Positions 63,048-64,000 of a stretch of DNA of 64,000 bases are shown piece by piece. The stretch is from Planctomycetota bacterium. GTDB taxonomy: Bacteria > Planctomycetota > B15-G4 > SIAN01. The notes below the pieces were generated by a model that did no database searches, was not told the DNA's origin, and saw nothing but the letters and a program-made list of their open reading frames with translations. The translations under genes were made by a program, and so were the position numbers. The stretch is taken from positions 62,001-126,000 of the forward strand of contig JAEUIC010000028.1 of the NCBI GenBank assembly GCA_016795285.1, in the 5' to 3' direction. Within the stretch, counting starts at the first letter, position 1. Every line of letters starts with the position of its first letter.

Positions 63048-64000
63048 CGCACCCTCGTCACGGCGTCGCACGCCAACATCGTGGAGCAGCAGAGCACGAG
63101 CGCGGCCTGCGCCGGGTCGGCCGTCGCCGGATCGGCCACCTGCAGCAGCGCCGCGGCGGCCGCGCGATCCGCGGTGAACCGCGCGAGCTGCGTTTCGTGC
63201 AGCGCACGCAGCGCGGCGAGTTCGCCCGCCGTCGGCGCGCGAGCGGTGAGGCGCAGCCACGCGCGCGCGAGCGTTGCGTCGACGCGCTCCGGCCCTCTGC
63301 CGTCCGCTTCGGTGGCGACGCGGTGCGCCAGCGCGCGCGCCGCCTCGACGTAGACCGCGTCATTCCAGAGCACGAGCTGCTGCAGCGGCGTCTGCGTCGG
63401 CTGGCGGCGTGCGAGGCACTGCTCGCGGCTGCCGGCGTCGAACAGGAGGAGGTTCGGCGGCGGGGCGGTCCGCTTGCGGAAGGTGTAGAGGCTGCGCCGA
63501 TGGGCGCCGTCGCCGCTGTCGGGCTGATAGGAGCCGGTCGCCCCCGCCTCCTCCCAGAGGCCCGGCGGCTGCCACGGCTTGGCGCTCGGCCCGCCGACCT
63601 TCTCGACCAGCAGCCCCGCGGCCAGCAGCGCCTGGTCGCGCACCATCTCGGCGCTGAGGCGCACCGCCGGCCCGCGCGAGAGGAGCTGGTTGTTCGGGTC
63701 GCTCGCGAGCTTCGCGGCGTCCGCGTGCGACGACTGGCGGAAGGTCGCCGACAACACGAGGCGGCGCAGCAGCGCCTTCACGCGCCAGCCCGACTCGACG
63801 AAGTCGACCGCCAGCGCGTCGAGCAGCGGCTGGTGCAGCGGTCGCTCTCCTTGCGTGCCGAAGTTCTCCTGCGTCGGTACCAGTCCGCGCCCGAAGCAGA
63901 GGGCGACCAGCCGATTGACCGCGACCCGCGCCGCGAGCGGGTTAGCGGGCGAAGTGGTCCAGCGCGCGAGCCCGAGGCGATCGCGCGGCCAACTCGGATC
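63044..64000 (-). CDS. DUF1553/PSD1 domain protein, partial (N-terminus beyond window)
   Basis: 318 residues at the C-terminus of a planctomycete PSCyt1/DUF1549/DUF1553-type protein, open to the window edge. Conserved PSD1 motifs are visible: SPANPLAARVAVNRLVALCF, FGRGLVPTQENFGTQGERP, LLDALAVDFVESGWRVKALL, LRRLVLSATFRQSS and NQLLSRGPAVRLSAEMVRDQ, then YTFRKRTAPPPNLLLFDAG and RREPTQTPLQQLVL-like RRQPTQTPLQQLVLWND. Full-length relatives carry a cytochrome-like N-terminal domain, not visible here. It precedes the DUF1501 gene with a 4-bp overlap, the standard pairing. Confidence 0.94.
   Translation of the reverse strand, partial: DPSWPRDRLGLARWTTSPANPLAARVAVNRLVALCFGRGLVPTQENFGTQGERPLHQPLLDALAVDFVESGWRVKALLRRLVLSATFRQSSHADAAKLASDPNNQLLSRGPAVRLSAEMVRDQALLAAGLLVEKVGGPSAKPWQPPGLWEEAGATGSYQPDSGDGAHRRSLYTFRKRTAPPPNLLLFDAGSREQCLARRQPTQTPLQQLVLWNDAVYVEAARALAHRVATEADGRGPERVDATLARAWLRLTARAPTAGELAALRALHETQLARFTADRAAAAALLQVADPATADPAQAALVLCCSTMLACDAVTRVR

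Noticed and set aside
1..64000. CRISPR arrays, insertion sequences, integrase or phage genes, toxin-antitoxin pairs
   Set aside because: No regularly spaced repeats, terminal inverted repeats, transposase or phage motifs were seen on reading the window; composition is even throughout.

Overview
The window looks like chromosome from an uncultured, very GC-rich Planctomycetota (or closely related PVC-type) bacterium. Support comes from a DUF1553/PSD1-DUF1501 gene pair at the right edge, a DUF1080 plus beta-propeller protein paired with a PA14-like multihaem cytochrome, CRTAC1/ASPIC-UnbV and FG-GAP proteins, sulfatase-like TPR proteins and many exported proteins of unknown role. The lineage is inferred from these families; there is no rRNA or other marker. 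Third codon positions are so GC-rich that long false reading frames run opposite nearly every real gene. No tRNA, rRNA, CRISPR array, insertion sequence or phage gene was seen.

Layout. 1-4.2 kb: RND efflux permease (cut by the window edge) with its lipoprotein adaptor. 4.4-13.4 kb: PrsW-type membrane protease, a large orphan protein, a secreted HEAT-repeat protein and two secreted proteins. 13.6-19.7 kb: the most coherent system here, a redox operon of tetrahaem cytochrome, pentahaem cytochrome, Tat-exported molybdopterin-oxidoreductase-like subunit, four-cluster Fe-S subunit and NrfD-like membrane subunit. It matches the quinol:cytochrome or menaquinone reductase (Qrc / alternative complex III) plan. 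19.7-22.3 kb: secreted S15 peptidase and a DUF1579 protein. 22.4-27.0 kb: a tightly overlapping operon of three type IV pilin-like minor subunits, a secreted HEAT protein and a two-helix membrane protein. 27.2-29.6 kb: EF-hand membrane protein of unknown function, ended by a strong hairpin.

29.7-36.2 kb (minus): exported DUF1080/propeller protein, pentahaem cytochrome c and DTW-domain tRNA modification enzyme in one operon. 36.4-39.1 kb: sulfatase-like TPR protein and an unknown. 39.1-42.2 kb (minus): DEAD-box helicase, NTF2-like lipoprotein and methyltransferase-like protein. 42.3-44.8 kb: secreted zinc carboxypeptidase. 44.9-50.2 kb (minus): topA, ABC-2 ATPase, permease and an endonuclease/phosphatase-fold protein, all translationally overlapped. 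50.4-53.7 kb: subtilase with FG-GAP repeats and a DinB-like protein. 53.7-57.5 kb (minus): pyrophosphatase, Tat-exported Fe superoxide dismutase and CRTAC1 protein. 57.7-61.6 kb: unknown, atypical SDR, membrane protein, YebC and a YciH/SUI1 factor. 61.6-64 kb (minus): DUF1501 and DUF1553 proteins.

Two themes recur. Twelve gene junctions use 4-base ATGA or GTGA overlaps, so translational coupling is pervasive. Several first genes lack a Shine-Dalgarno sequence and instead have a -10-like hexamer 6-7 nt before the start codon, suggesting leaderless transcripts; topA adds a perfect TTGACA -35 box.
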